11,857 nucleotides of DNA from contig JALULO010000092.1 in NCBI GenBank assembly GCA_027056215.1, positions 1 to 11,857 of the forward strand. Direction: 5' to 3'. Position 1 is the first letter of the stretch; each line of letters begins with the position of its first letter. This stretch comes from Campylobacterales bacterium. Its GTDB lineage: Bacteria; Campylobacterota; Campylobacteria; Campylobacterales; QNZT01. Of this stretch, positions 6,273-11,857 are shown piece after piece. The position numbers and the translations under genes are program-made. The notes below the pieces were generated by a model. The model was not told the DNA's origin, ran no database searches, and saw only the letters and a program-made list of their open reading frames with translations.

Positions 6273-7385
6273 TTAGTGATGTATGATTGCTTCAATTCTA
6301 CGATTTTTTGCGCGTCCTGCAACCGTTGTATTATCTGCAATAGGATTTAAAGAACCTTTTCCAATAGCTGTTATTCGTGATGCCGAAATACCATAATGAA
6401 TCAAAGCTTTTTTAACTGCAGCAGCTCTTTTTTGTGAAAGAATCTGATTTTTTCTTTTTAATCCACTACTATCCGTGTAACCTTCTATCTTAACAGATAC
6501 AGAAGGGAGAGATTTCATATACTTTGCAAATTTTCTCACTTTAACCATAGAATTTTTAGTCAATTTGGCTAAATTAGATTCAAAGTGTACTTCTAGCGTT
6601 TTTTTGATGCCACACCCTACTTTATTTACTTTAAAACCATGTGGTGTATTTGGGCAGATATCTTCATCATCTGTTACACCATCATGATCTGTGTCAAGTA
6701 ATACTTTTGGCTCTGGCTGTTCTTCAACAACCTCTTCAACTACTGGTTTGACTATCGGACATCCATTTGTATCTACTTTTGTACCTACGGGTGTACCTGG
6801 ACACAAATCTGATGGATCTAAAACCCCATCTTTATCATGGTCATCCACAACTTCTTGGGTATGAAATGGCATGTTTACACCAATCAAAAATGCAAATTCA
6901 TTCTTTTCATCATTTCGACTGGTATCAAATATCTGCAAAGCTTTGAATTCTGTGACAAGGTTTAACATATTTGTAATTGGATATTTGATACCTAAACCAC
7001 CTTGTAAAAAAAGTTTATCACCAAAGCCTTTACGTTCTCCGCTAACAAACTCATACCCAACACCAGCAAATAGATATGGATCAACATAGTATTCATCACT
7101 TAAATCAAGTTCATATACGCCATCAAAAGCCAACTGCCACAAAGAATCAACTCCACCAACTTTTTCATCTACGTTAATATAAACAAAATCTATTCTTGGC
7201 TTGATAACATAACCCAAATCATATGCCCCATCTGCTGCGATAGTTGTCTTTTTAAAATTCCAACCATCATTGTTATCAAGAGAACTCAATCCTACCTTTA
7301 ATGAAAGATCAAATTCTGTAGACTCAGCAAATACGGTAGTTGCACTAAGGGCGATGACGAGACAAGTAAGTAAACTTTTTTTCAT
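6273..7385 (-). CDS. OmpA/OprF-family outer-membrane protein with thrombospondin type-3 repeats
   Basis: Outer-membrane beta-barrel anchored to peptidoglycan. Residues 1-20 are a signal peptide (cleavage after VFA). About 21-175 form an eight-strand-type barrel of alternating residues (for example YLFAGVGYEF, 104-113). Two thrombospondin type-3 calcium-binding repeats follow: DHDKDGVLDPSDLCPGTP (182-199, ending near NGCP at 210) and DTDHDGVTDDEDICPNTP (231-248, ending near VGC at 258), joined by an acidic Pro/Glu/Val linker; each has a Cys pair able to form a disulfide. The C-terminal OmpA domain (263-370) shows IEGYTDSSG (300-308, D305), LSQKRAAAVKKAL (316-328) and AGRAKNRRIE (356-365), the peptidoglycan (diaminopimelate) binding set. 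Start supported by AAAGGA (7393-7398). It is first in a two-gene operon with the FGE-fold lipoprotein. Confidence 0.95.
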   Translation of the reverse strand: MKKSLLTCLVIALSATTVFAESTEFDLSLKVGLSSLDNNDGWNFKKTTIAADGAYDLGYVIKPRIDFVYINVDEKVGGVDSLWQLAFDGVYELDLSDEYYVDPYLFAGVGYEFVSGERKGFGDKLFLQGGLGIKYPITNMLNLVTEFKALQIFDTSRNDEKNEFAFLIGVNMPFHTQEVVDDHDKDGVLDPSDLCPGTPVGTKVDTNGCPIVKPVVEEVVEEQPEPKVLLDTDHDGVTDDEDICPNTPHGFKVNKVGCGIKKTLEVHFESNLAKLTKNSMVKVRKFAKYMKSLPSVSVKIEGYTDSSGLKRKNQILSQKRAAAVKKALIHYGISASRITAIGKGSLNPIADNTTVAGRAKNRRIEAIIHH

Positions 7386-7426
7386 ACTGCCATCCTTTCA
7401 TATTTTATATAAATAACATTAATGAT

Positions 7427-7454
7427 ATTTTAACTAAGTTTATATGAAAGTTAA
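7427..7454 (-). promoter_or_regulatory. Candidate promoter for the ompA-lipoprotein operon
   Basis: On the minus strand TTAACT (7449-7454) and TAAAAT (7427-7432) are separated by 16 bases, predicting a start near 7420 and a leader of about 35 bases. The region is so AT-rich that other placements are possible. Apart from this and the hairpin at 7523-7540, I see nothing in the 164-base gap. Confidence 0.3.
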
Positions 7455-7522
7455 TTATTTTATAACTAATATTTTACTTTGTGATGAGAAGTAACTTTAA
7501 AGTTTTATTTATCGAGAAGAAC

Positions 7523-7540
7523 GGATAGTGAGAACTATCC
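7523..7540 (-). terminator. Stem-loop after ytfJ
   Basis: GGATAGT (7523-7529) and ACTATCC (7534-7540) form a perfect 7-bp stem with a 4-base loop, 10 bases after the ytfJ stop. The T-run after it on the minus strand is poor (GTTCTTCTCG), so it is either a weak terminator or a transcript-end stabiliser. Confidence 0.45.
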
Positions 7541-7549
7541 ATCGATGAT

Positions 7550-8062
7550 TTATAAATGTGATTCTATAAGAGATATTACTTTGTTGATGTGATCTTGATC
7601 AAGTTTTCCAGCATATTGAAAAATCAATTTTCCACTTTTGTCAAAGACTAAAATATCTGAATTATCATCTTCTAATGCCCATTTCTTAACTAAAACTTTT
7701 TTCTTGTCTCGCACATACAACGCATTCGGATATTTTTTTTGCTTTGCTTTAAGTTTCATCTCAATAGCAAAATTTGGCATCCATGTTGCCGCCATATTTA
7801 CAATCGCTATAGAACCATATTTATCATATGGAAATTGTTTTGCATGTAATGTTTCTATAAAAATTTCATTAAGATCTTTCTTATCTGGATCAACATAAAA
7901 CAGTACATATACTTTACCACCAAGCATGCTAGATGTCCATGCTTTTCCGTCAACTTGTCCCCCATTTTTACCATCAATAACAACCGATGGCGGAACTTGT
8001 CCTAGCATCAGGGCAAATGATACAGAAATAGATAAACTCAATAAAAGAAAAATTTTTTTCAC
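7550..8062 (-). CDS. ytfJ: YtfJ-family periplasmic thioredoxin-fold protein (GTG start)
   Basis: A 170-aa exported protein matching E. coli YtfJ along its length: GQVPPSVVIDG near the mature N-terminus, AWTSSMLGGKVYVLFYVDP, FPYDKYGSIAIVN, KKYPNALYVRDKKKV, WALEDDNSDILVFDKSGKL and a C-terminal helix ending VISLIESHL. Residues 1-17 are a signal peptide with cleavage probably after SFA. The fold is thioredoxin-like, but there is no cysteine at all, so it cannot be a disulfide oxidoreductase; YtfJ function is not established. The start codon is GTG at 8060-8062, chosen because AAGGAT (revcomp of 8069-8074) lies 6 bases upstream and the signal peptide begins at once (MKKIF). It is divergent from the PAS sensor gene, shares its upstream region with an FNR-type box, and has its own good promoter at 8085-8114. 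Confidence 0.9.
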   Translation of the reverse strand: MKKIFLLLSLSISVSFALMLGQVPPSVVIDGKNGGQVDGKAWTSSMLGGKVYVLFYVDPDKKDLNEIFIETLHAKQFPYDKYGSIAIVNMAATWMPNFAIEMKLKAKQKKYPNALYVRDKKKVLVKKWALEDDNSDILVFDKSGKLIFQYAGKLDQDHINKVISLIESHL

Positions 8063-8084
8063 TTGTTGATCCTTTTTTTACTGT

Positions 8085-8114
8085 ATTATAACCAAATTTT
8101 TCTCATAAATGCAA
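8085..8114 (-). promoter_or_regulatory. Sigma-70 promoter for ytfJ
   Basis: On the minus strand TTGCAT (8109-8114), an 18-base spacer and a perfect TATAAT (8085-8090) predict a start near 8078, about 15 bases before the GTG. This is the best -35/-10 pair in the window. The FNR-type palindrome at 8121-8134 begins 6 bases upstream of the -35, centred near -49.5 for this promoter. Confidence 0.6.
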
Positions 8115-8120
8115 TTAATA

Positions 8121-8134
8121 TTGATAAATATCAA
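8121..8134. promoter_or_regulatory. Perfect CRP/FNR-family operator, TTGAT-N4-ATCAA
   Basis: TTGATAAATATCAA matches the FNR consensus TTGAT-N4-ATCAA at all ten specified positions. It lies between the divergent ytfJ and PAS sensor genes. Measured from the start predicted by TATAAT at 8157-8162 (start about 8169), its centre is at -41.5, the class II activation position; for ytfJ it is near -49.5. Site and spacing are read from sequence; binding by an FNR-like regulator of this organism is inferred. Confidence 0.6.
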
Positions 8135-8156
8135 CGATATAAGTAAATTAAAATTA

Positions 8157-8162
8157 TATAAT
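8157..8162 (+). promoter_or_regulatory. -10 element of the PAS sensor gene
   Basis: A perfect TATAAT predicts a start near 8169, 18 bases before the ATG at 8187. The expected -35 zone (about 8134-8139) reads ACGATA and is poor, as expected for a promoter needing an activator; the FNR-type box sits just upstream in place of a -35. Confidence 0.5.
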
Positions 8163-8186
8163 AAGGGAAAAAGAAAGGGTATACAT

Positions 8187-8654
8187 ATGGATACGTCATT
8201 TAACATGTTCATAGAAACTACTGTTCCACACGATGAGTTGATCATCTCCCGTACTGATTTGAGTGGTATTATCACTTATGTAAATGAGACTTTTGCACAA
8301 ATATCAGGTTATAAACCAGATGAATTGATAGGTAAACCACACAGTATAGTCAGACATCCTGATATACCAAAATCCGTCTATCATGAACTATGGGAAACAC
8401 TTAAAAAAGAAAAAGTCTGGAGTGGATATGTAAAAAACCTACGAAAAGACAAAGGTTACTATTGGGTTCATGCACAGGTATCCGGTGTTTACAAGGATGG
8501 AAAGCTTGTTGAGTATAAATCAATCCGAGAGCCAGTTGAGCATAGCAAAAAAATTGAAATGCAAAATAAGTATGACAGTATGCGAAAAGAGCAAGAAGAT
8601 AGCTGTCGTATAGTCCTTTATACTTCATGCGAAGAAGCAAAAAAATTACACTAA
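8187..8654 (+). CDS. Aer/CetB-type FAD-binding PAS redox sensor, 155 aa
   Basis: A soluble single-PAS protein closely resembling the N-terminal sensor of E. coli Aer: DLSGIITYVNETFAQISGY (24-42), GKPHSIVRHPDIP (49-61), LWETLKKEKVWSG (68-80), VKNLRKDKGYYWV (82-94) and SIREPV (112-117). N34, R56, H57, D59, W78 and N84 occupy positions tied to FAD binding in Aer, so an FAD redox sensor for energy taxis is likely. There is no HAMP, membrane or signalling domain, so it must act through a partner, as CetB does with CetA in Campylobacter jejuni. The tail (118-155) is helical with Cys140 and Cys148. An upstream in-frame ATG at 8109 would add 26 residues, but it precedes the predicted transcript start and would overlap the operator; AAGGG at 8175-8179 supports 8187. 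Confidence 0.9.
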   Translation: MDTSFNMFIETTVPHDELIISRTDLSGIITYVNETFAQISGYKPDELIGKPHSIVRHPDIPKSVYHELWETLKKEKVWSGYVKNLRKDKGYYWVHAQVSGVYKDGKLVEYKSIREPVEHSKKIEMQNKYDSMRKEQEDSCRIVLYTSCEEAKKLH

Positions 8655-8656
8655 TA

Positions 8657-8679
8657 AAGGGAAGATAAAAACTTCCCTT
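8657..8679. terminator. Bidirectional hairpin between the PAS gene and the CCGGGHC gene
   Basis: AAGGGAAG (8657-8664) pairs perfectly with CTTCCCTT (8672-8679) around a 7-base A-rich loop. It fills the 40-base gap between two converging genes, 3 bases after one stop and 16 bases beyond the other. T-runs are short on both sides (TTTATT on the minus strand), so efficiency is uncertain. Confidence 0.65.
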
Positions 8680-8694
8680 AAGATTTATAGTTGA

Positions 8695-8934
8695 TTAAGA
8701 ACAGTGTCCACCGCCACAGCATCCAGACTTTCCTCTTTCATCTACTGAAATCATAAAAGTAGCGCCATTTTCTGCCACTTCAAACTCATGCTTTTGACAA
8801 AAATCTTGATTCATCTCTTTTGTCATATTGAGTGCTTGAATCAATGCATCATCTTTTGATTCAAATTCCATATTGTTTGTGAAGTCACTTTTTTTAAAAC
8901 AACCACACTCTTTTTCTATTTTTACTGTAAACAT
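8695..8934 (-). CDS. Small cysteine-rich protein with C-terminal CCGGGHC motif
   Basis: A 79-aa cytoplasmic protein of unknown function. It has six cysteines: a CGC near the start (Cys10, Cys12), Cys46 followed by His49 (CQKHE), and the C-terminal CCGGGHCS (Cys72, Cys73, Cys78, His77). The middle (25-50) is an acidic helix (SKDDALIQALNMTKEMNQ), flanked by short strands (FTVKIEK, ATFMISVDE), giving a small alpha/beta core with two Cys clusters at the ends. Such spacing suits binding of zinc, copper or an iron-sulfur centre, but this is inference from composition. The tail ends one residue after the last Cys, so it looks like an exposed metal-binding or metal-delivery tail. AAGGA upstream (revcomp of about 8939-8943) supports the start. 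I recall similar small proteins from Campylobacterota but no name. Confidence 0.85.
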   Translation of the reverse strand: MFTVKIEKECGCFKKSDFTNNMEFESKDDALIQALNMTKEMNQDFCQKHEFEVAENGATFMISVDERGKSGCCGGGHCS

Positions 8935-8967
8935 AATAATCCTTCTTTTCTATATTTCTGATACTTT

Positions 8968-8976
8968 ATCTTAGCA
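8968..8976 (-). promoter_or_regulatory. Candidate extended -10 for the CCGGGHC gene
   Basis: On the minus strand TGC-TAAGAT forms an extended -10, predicting a start near 8961 and a leader of about 27 bases to the ATG at 8934. No -35 stands out. It would give the small gene its own transcript, separate from the RND gene upstream. Confidence 0.3.
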
Positions 8977-9020
8977 GAGCAAAACTTAAACAGGAGTTAT
9001 ATTGTCTTAATTACTGTATC

Positions 9021-9048
9021 AAAAAAACCATTGGTGCGTAAAAACACC
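9021..9048 (-). terminator. Weak terminator candidate after the RND exporter gene
   Basis: On the minus strand a GGTG/CACC stem (9033-9036 with 9045-9048) with an 8-base loop is followed after 5 bases by seven T (9021-9027). The stem is short, and CACC can alternatively pair with the GGT just downstream, so this is only a possibility. Confidence 0.3.
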
Positions 9049-11330
9049 TATGATTTTTTATCTCCTTTTTCACTTATGCTAATCAATGCGGGTAATAAGA
9101 CCATATCCACCACAAATGCGATAATAAGTGCTGTAGCTGTCACGATACCAAAATTAAAATTTGGACTAAATTTACTACCCATAAACATAGAAAATGCTAC
9201 ACTGAGTATGATCGTTGTAAACAAAATCGCTTTTCCTGCATATTTTAAAACATAGTCAAAGCCCTCTTCTACGCTATAGTTTTTCTTCCTCGCTTCAAAA
9301 TATTTCACCAAAAAGTGTATCGTATCATCAACTGCTACACCTAGTATGATAGCGCCACTCACGGCAACACCCAGATCGATGTTGATACCAAGCCAGCCCA
9401 TCACACCAAGAACCAAAGCAATCGGTAAAATATTTGGTATCAAAAATATCCAGATGAGTTTAACACTTCTAAAGATCAAGAACATCACAATGCAAACCAA
9501 TACAATAGCCAAAGACATAGAGTAGATGAGTGTATCGGTCACATCTTTTTGCATATGCGCAAACATCTTAGTCTGTCCATTTACCGTCGCTTTATAAGGT
9601 GTATTTTCCCACCACTTTTGAGCCCAAGCTATCATCTCCAAGTCTTTACTGGTATCTACGATATTGACCTGTGCTGTCACACGCAGTAAACGCTCTTCTA
9701 TATCCATTTTGTCATTTATCTCCATCCCCTGTGGTAAAGAAAGAGAGTAAAGCAGTAGATACTGTGCGATTAAGTTTTGCTCTTTTGGTATCGTATCACT
9801 TTGATTCATAACCAGATTAAAGCGTTTGATCACATCCATCAGTGAAGTTATGTGACGAATATCCGAAAACTTTGCTTGATATGCATCATAAAACTTTTGT
9901 ACCGTATTTAAAAAAGCAGGATCTTTGATACCATTTTTCTTACCACTATCTACCACAATCTCATACGCCATAGGTCCTGTAAGATTTTTTTGTAAAAAAT
10001 TGGTCGACTGACGTATCTCTACCTCTTTATCAAAGTAACGAATCGTATTGCTATCAACTTTTAGTTTTAAAAGCCCCGCACCTAGCAGTAAAAAGAGCAT
10101 ACTGGTTATCAAGATGATCTTCTTATCATGTTCGATAATAAACTTTCCATAGTGGATGTTCTCTAAAAAACTTTTTTTCTTCTTTTGTTTCACAGGTGCA
10201 ATCTCTTTTTTCAAAAGCAACAATACTGAAGGCATCCAAAAGACACTGATTAAAAATGCCAACACTGCACCAGAAGCAGTAGCGATTCCCAGTGTTGAGA
10301 CAGGTACAACATGGCTAATCCCAAGTGAAGCAAACCCGATCGCCGTTGTTACCGAAGTCAAAAAGATCGGTAACATATTTTTTTGCATACTTATAAGTAC
10401 CGCTTCTTTGGTGCATTTTCCCTCTCTTTTGTACATAAGCCAAACGATATACACATGCACAGCATCAGCGATACCAATCGCAACGATAAACACAGGTATA
10501 TTGGCTGTAAAGTTATTTAACTTATAACCCAAAAGCACCTGAATGGAAAGTACTGTTAAAAACGTAAGTACCACTACACCCATCGGTAACAGTGCTCCAC
10601 TCACACGTCGAAAAAGAGCAAAAAGGAGTATCAAAACGGTTAAAATCACAAGTGGCGTAAAGGTACTTCCATCCCCTTGTGCAATCGTTACAAAAGAGGT
10701 ATTTAACGGAGGTCCACCATTGAGCCAAAACTTATATCCAGTCTCTTTACGCAGTGGTGCTAAGATATCCTCCATCTCTTTCATGATTTCAAAACTTTTA
10801 TCGCCGTTGTCATTTACTTTAGGGGTAAGTCTAGCGATAATCATCGTCGTTTTACCATCTTTAGAGATAAAAGATCCAACCATATCTCGATCATGGATTG
10901 CAATCTCTTTTCGATCATGTAGATATGTGGCATCTGCCCTATCGATATTTTGTATAAAATCCTCTACTAGAACATCGTCTTTGTCCTCTGGATTGGCGTG
11001 TATATATTGAAAATTTGTAAGCGAATCCACCCTTGCGATATGGTGCATTTGCCACATTTTTTGGGTGATTGTATCGATGGTTTGTAGTGCTTTTTTGTTA
11101 AAAATACCATTTTCATCTCTAAATGCCACCGTTATTGCTGTGTCATTGCCAAATACTTTACGAAAATCATCGTACTGTTTCAAAATCTGTGAATCTTTAT
11201 CAAACCAAATCCGATAATCCCCTTCAAAAGCCAACCGTTTTAAATTTGTAGACAATCCCAGTACCAAAAGTGGTATGATGATTGCGATAGCCCATTTAAA
11301 TCTGTCTAAAAAATCGATATATTTTTTCAT
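9048..11330 (-). CDS. RND/MMPL-family inner-membrane exporter
   Basis: A 760-aa proton-driven exporter of the RND superfamily, MMPL/HpnN-like branch. Two homologous halves each have one membrane helix, a large periplasmic loop, then five helices: TM1 at 13-29, loop 30-222, helices 223-375; TM7 at 404-422, loop 423-598, helices 599-752. The proton-relay motifs are GIADAVHVY (286-294, D289) in the first half and GVAVDDTIHFL (664-674, D668 and D669) in the second. The length is below the roughly 1030 aa of AcrB-type pumps and fits the family that moves lipids, hopanoids or other hydrophobic substrates without a canonical tripartite complex. It follows an outer-membrane barrel gene by 9 bases, and its ribosome site (TAGGA) overlaps that gene's stop. 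No periplasmic adaptor gene is seen between them. The substrate is unknown. Confidence 0.93.
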   Translation of the reverse strand: MKKYIDFLDRFKWAIAIIIPLLVLGLSTNLKRLAFEGDYRIWFDKDSQILKQYDDFRKVFGNDTAITVAFRDENGIFNKKALQTIDTITQKMWQMHHIARVDSLTNFQYIHANPEDKDDVLVEDFIQNIDRADATYLHDRKEIAIHDRDMVGSFISKDGKTTMIIARLTPKVNDNGDKSFEIMKEMEDILAPLRKETGYKFWLNGGPPLNTSFVTIAQGDGSTFTPLVILTVLILLFALFRRVSGALLPMGVVVLTFLTVLSIQVLLGYKLNNFTANIPVFIVAIGIADAVHVYIVWLMYKREGKCTKEAVLISMQKNMLPIFLTSVTTAIGFASLGISHVVPVSTLGIATASGAVLAFLISVFWMPSVLLLLKKEIAPVKQKKKKSFLENIHYGKFIIEHDKKIILITSMLFLLLGAGLLKLKVDSNTIRYFDKEVEIRQSTNFLQKNLTGPMAYEIVVDSGKKNGIKDPAFLNTVQKFYDAYQAKFSDIRHITSLMDVIKRFNLVMNQSDTIPKEQNLIAQYLLLYSLSLPQGMEINDKMDIEERLLRVTAQVNIVDTSKDLEMIAWAQKWWENTPYKATVNGQTKMFAHMQKDVTDTLIYSMSLAIVLVCIVMFLIFRSVKLIWIFLIPNILPIALVLGVMGWLGINIDLGVAVSGAIILGVAVDDTIHFLVKYFEARKKNYSVEEGFDYVLKYAGKAILFTTIILSVAFSMFMGSKFSPNFNFGIVTATALIIAFVVDMVLLPALISISEKGDKKS

Positions 11331-11339
11331 GTTTTTTTC

Positions 11340-11857
11340 CTAAAAATAGTAACTAAGTGCAACTTTTGCATGATCTATCTTTGAAAAAAGAGAATCATGT
11401 GTAGGTGAAAGATGCTGGTATTGTAATTGGATTTTAAACTTATCTAAAACCCGCGTATCGTATTTGAGAAAGTAAATCTTTTCACTTTTATCCAAGTCCA
11501 GATCTACTCCTGCAAGTATTTCAGAACTTGCTGTATCATTAAATGAAAACCGTCCACCAAGATAGAGGTCATTTTGAAAAAGCTGTCCTAGTTCTTTAAC
11601 ACTAAACTTCGTATCATTTAACTGCTCATAATGATAATACTCTGCCAAAAAACCTAAATCCTTCTTCTCCCAAATACCATAAAATGTATGCTCCAATCCC
11701 ACGCCTGTATGTAAATAATCACTCACTTTGACATCATCACTCACGGCATAAGCAGCTTCGGCTTTGTAGATTGTATCTGCAAGAATCAGGGTTGCATATC
11801 CCATCAACTTATTTACCCAGTAGGCTTGTTGGTGTAACTTACCATTTTCATAAGCAA
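11340..11857 (-). CDS. Outer-membrane beta-barrel protein, C-terminal part (5' end outside window)
   Basis: The frame is open from the right edge (172 codons visible) to a TAG at 11340-11342, so the start lies beyond the window. A TTG at 11805-11807 could be mistaken for a start, but coding reads through it (…AYWVNKLMGYATLIL). The sequence alternates polar and hydrophobic residues in short strands (GVGLEHTFYGI, DLGFLAEYYHYE, NDLYLGGRFSFND, EILAGVDLDL, KIQLQYQHL) and ends ALSYYF with the terminal Phe of an outer-membrane barrel. The pattern of a long-barrel protein with DLG.LAEY and N-DLYLGGR-x-FND blocks is one I associate with porin-like proteins encoded beside RND/MMPL exporters, though I cannot name the family with certainty. 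It is co-transcribed with the exporter, 9 bases apart. Confidence 0.85.
   Translation of the reverse strand, partial: AYENGKLHQQAYWVNKLMGYATLILADTIYKAEAAYAVSDDVKVSDYLHTGVGLEHTFYGIWEKKDLGFLAEYYHYEQLNDTKFSVKELGQLFQNDLYLGGRFSFNDTASSEILAGVDLDLDKSEKIYFLKYDTRVLDKFKIQLQYQHLSPTHDSLFSKIDHAKVALSYYF

Noticed and set aside
8078..8275. 65-codon minus-strand frame across the ytfJ/PAS divergent region
   Set aside because: It would cover two promoters, the operator and the PAS N-terminus; composition is random-like.
10156..10527. 123-codon plus-strand frame within the RND gene
   Set aside because: Opposite-strand shadow of transmembrane coding sequence, with no ribosome site and no recognisable protein.
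10543..11010. 155-codon open frame on the plus strand, antisense to the RND exporter
   Set aside because: It lies wholly inside a clear 760-aa gene, has a low-complexity Ser/Lys/Ile composition typical of antisense frames, and has no family resemblance.
11805..11807. TTG as start codon of the barrel protein
   Set aside because: Coding in the same frame continues through it to the window edge without a stop, and there is no signal peptide after it, so the gene is cut by the window.

Overview
The window looks like chromosomal DNA from a free-living Campylobacterota (epsilonproteobacterium) of the Sulfurimonas/Sulfurovum/Arcobacter sort. This rests on strong AT-richness, tight short operons, AT-rich promoters with recognisable -10 but poor -35 elements, an Aer/CetB-type single-PAS redox sensor, and a style of OmpA and RND protein familiar from that group. 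The genus cannot be fixed from the sequence alone. I see no mobile element, tRNA, rRNA, CRISPR array or other sign of an island.

Layout. (1) 1-1243: the last 55 codons of a coiled-coil protein (+) converge on a fused methionine sulfoxide reductase MsrB-MsrA (-), with a hairpin across the msrBA stop that can terminate the plus-strand gene. (2) 1244-1633: a small conserved-looking soluble protein of unknown function (+). (3) 1748-5120: a four-gene plus-strand run holding a CDF-type divalent-metal exporter followed almost without gaps by a complete BtuF/BtuD/BtuC-type ABC importer (periplasmic binding protein, ATPase, permease). The importer handles cobalamin, heme or an iron chelate; the substrate is not decided by sequence. 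(4) 7385-5124 (-): an OmpA/OprF-type peptidoglycan-anchored porin with two calcium-binding thrombospondin-3 repeats, and downstream a lipoprotein with a formylglycine-generating-enzyme fold that has lost its catalytic cysteines. (5) 8062-7550 (-): a YtfJ-family periplasmic thioredoxin-fold protein, divergent from (6) 8187-8654 (+), a stand-alone Aer-like FAD-binding PAS sensor. (7) 8934-8695 (-): a 79-residue cysteine-rich protein with a C-terminal CCGGGHC motif. (8) 11857-9048 (-): the C-terminal part of an outer-membrane beta-barrel protein followed by a 760-residue RND/MMPL exporter.

How the parts relate. The window is mostly envelope transport and redox housekeeping: metal export with metal-cofactor import, repair of oxidised methionine, a redox taxis sensor, and an inner/outer-membrane export pair. 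The most informative non-coding signal is a perfect FNR-type palindrome, TTGAT-N4-ATCAA (8121-8134), in the ytfJ/PAS divergent region. It is centred at about -41.5 from the predicted PAS start point, the standard class II activator position, so oxygen or redox status may control the redox sensor itself. I found no clear evidence of a wholly new multi-gene system. The least understood components are the 129-aa protein, the CCGGGHC protein and the FGE-fold lipoprotein paired with OmpA.
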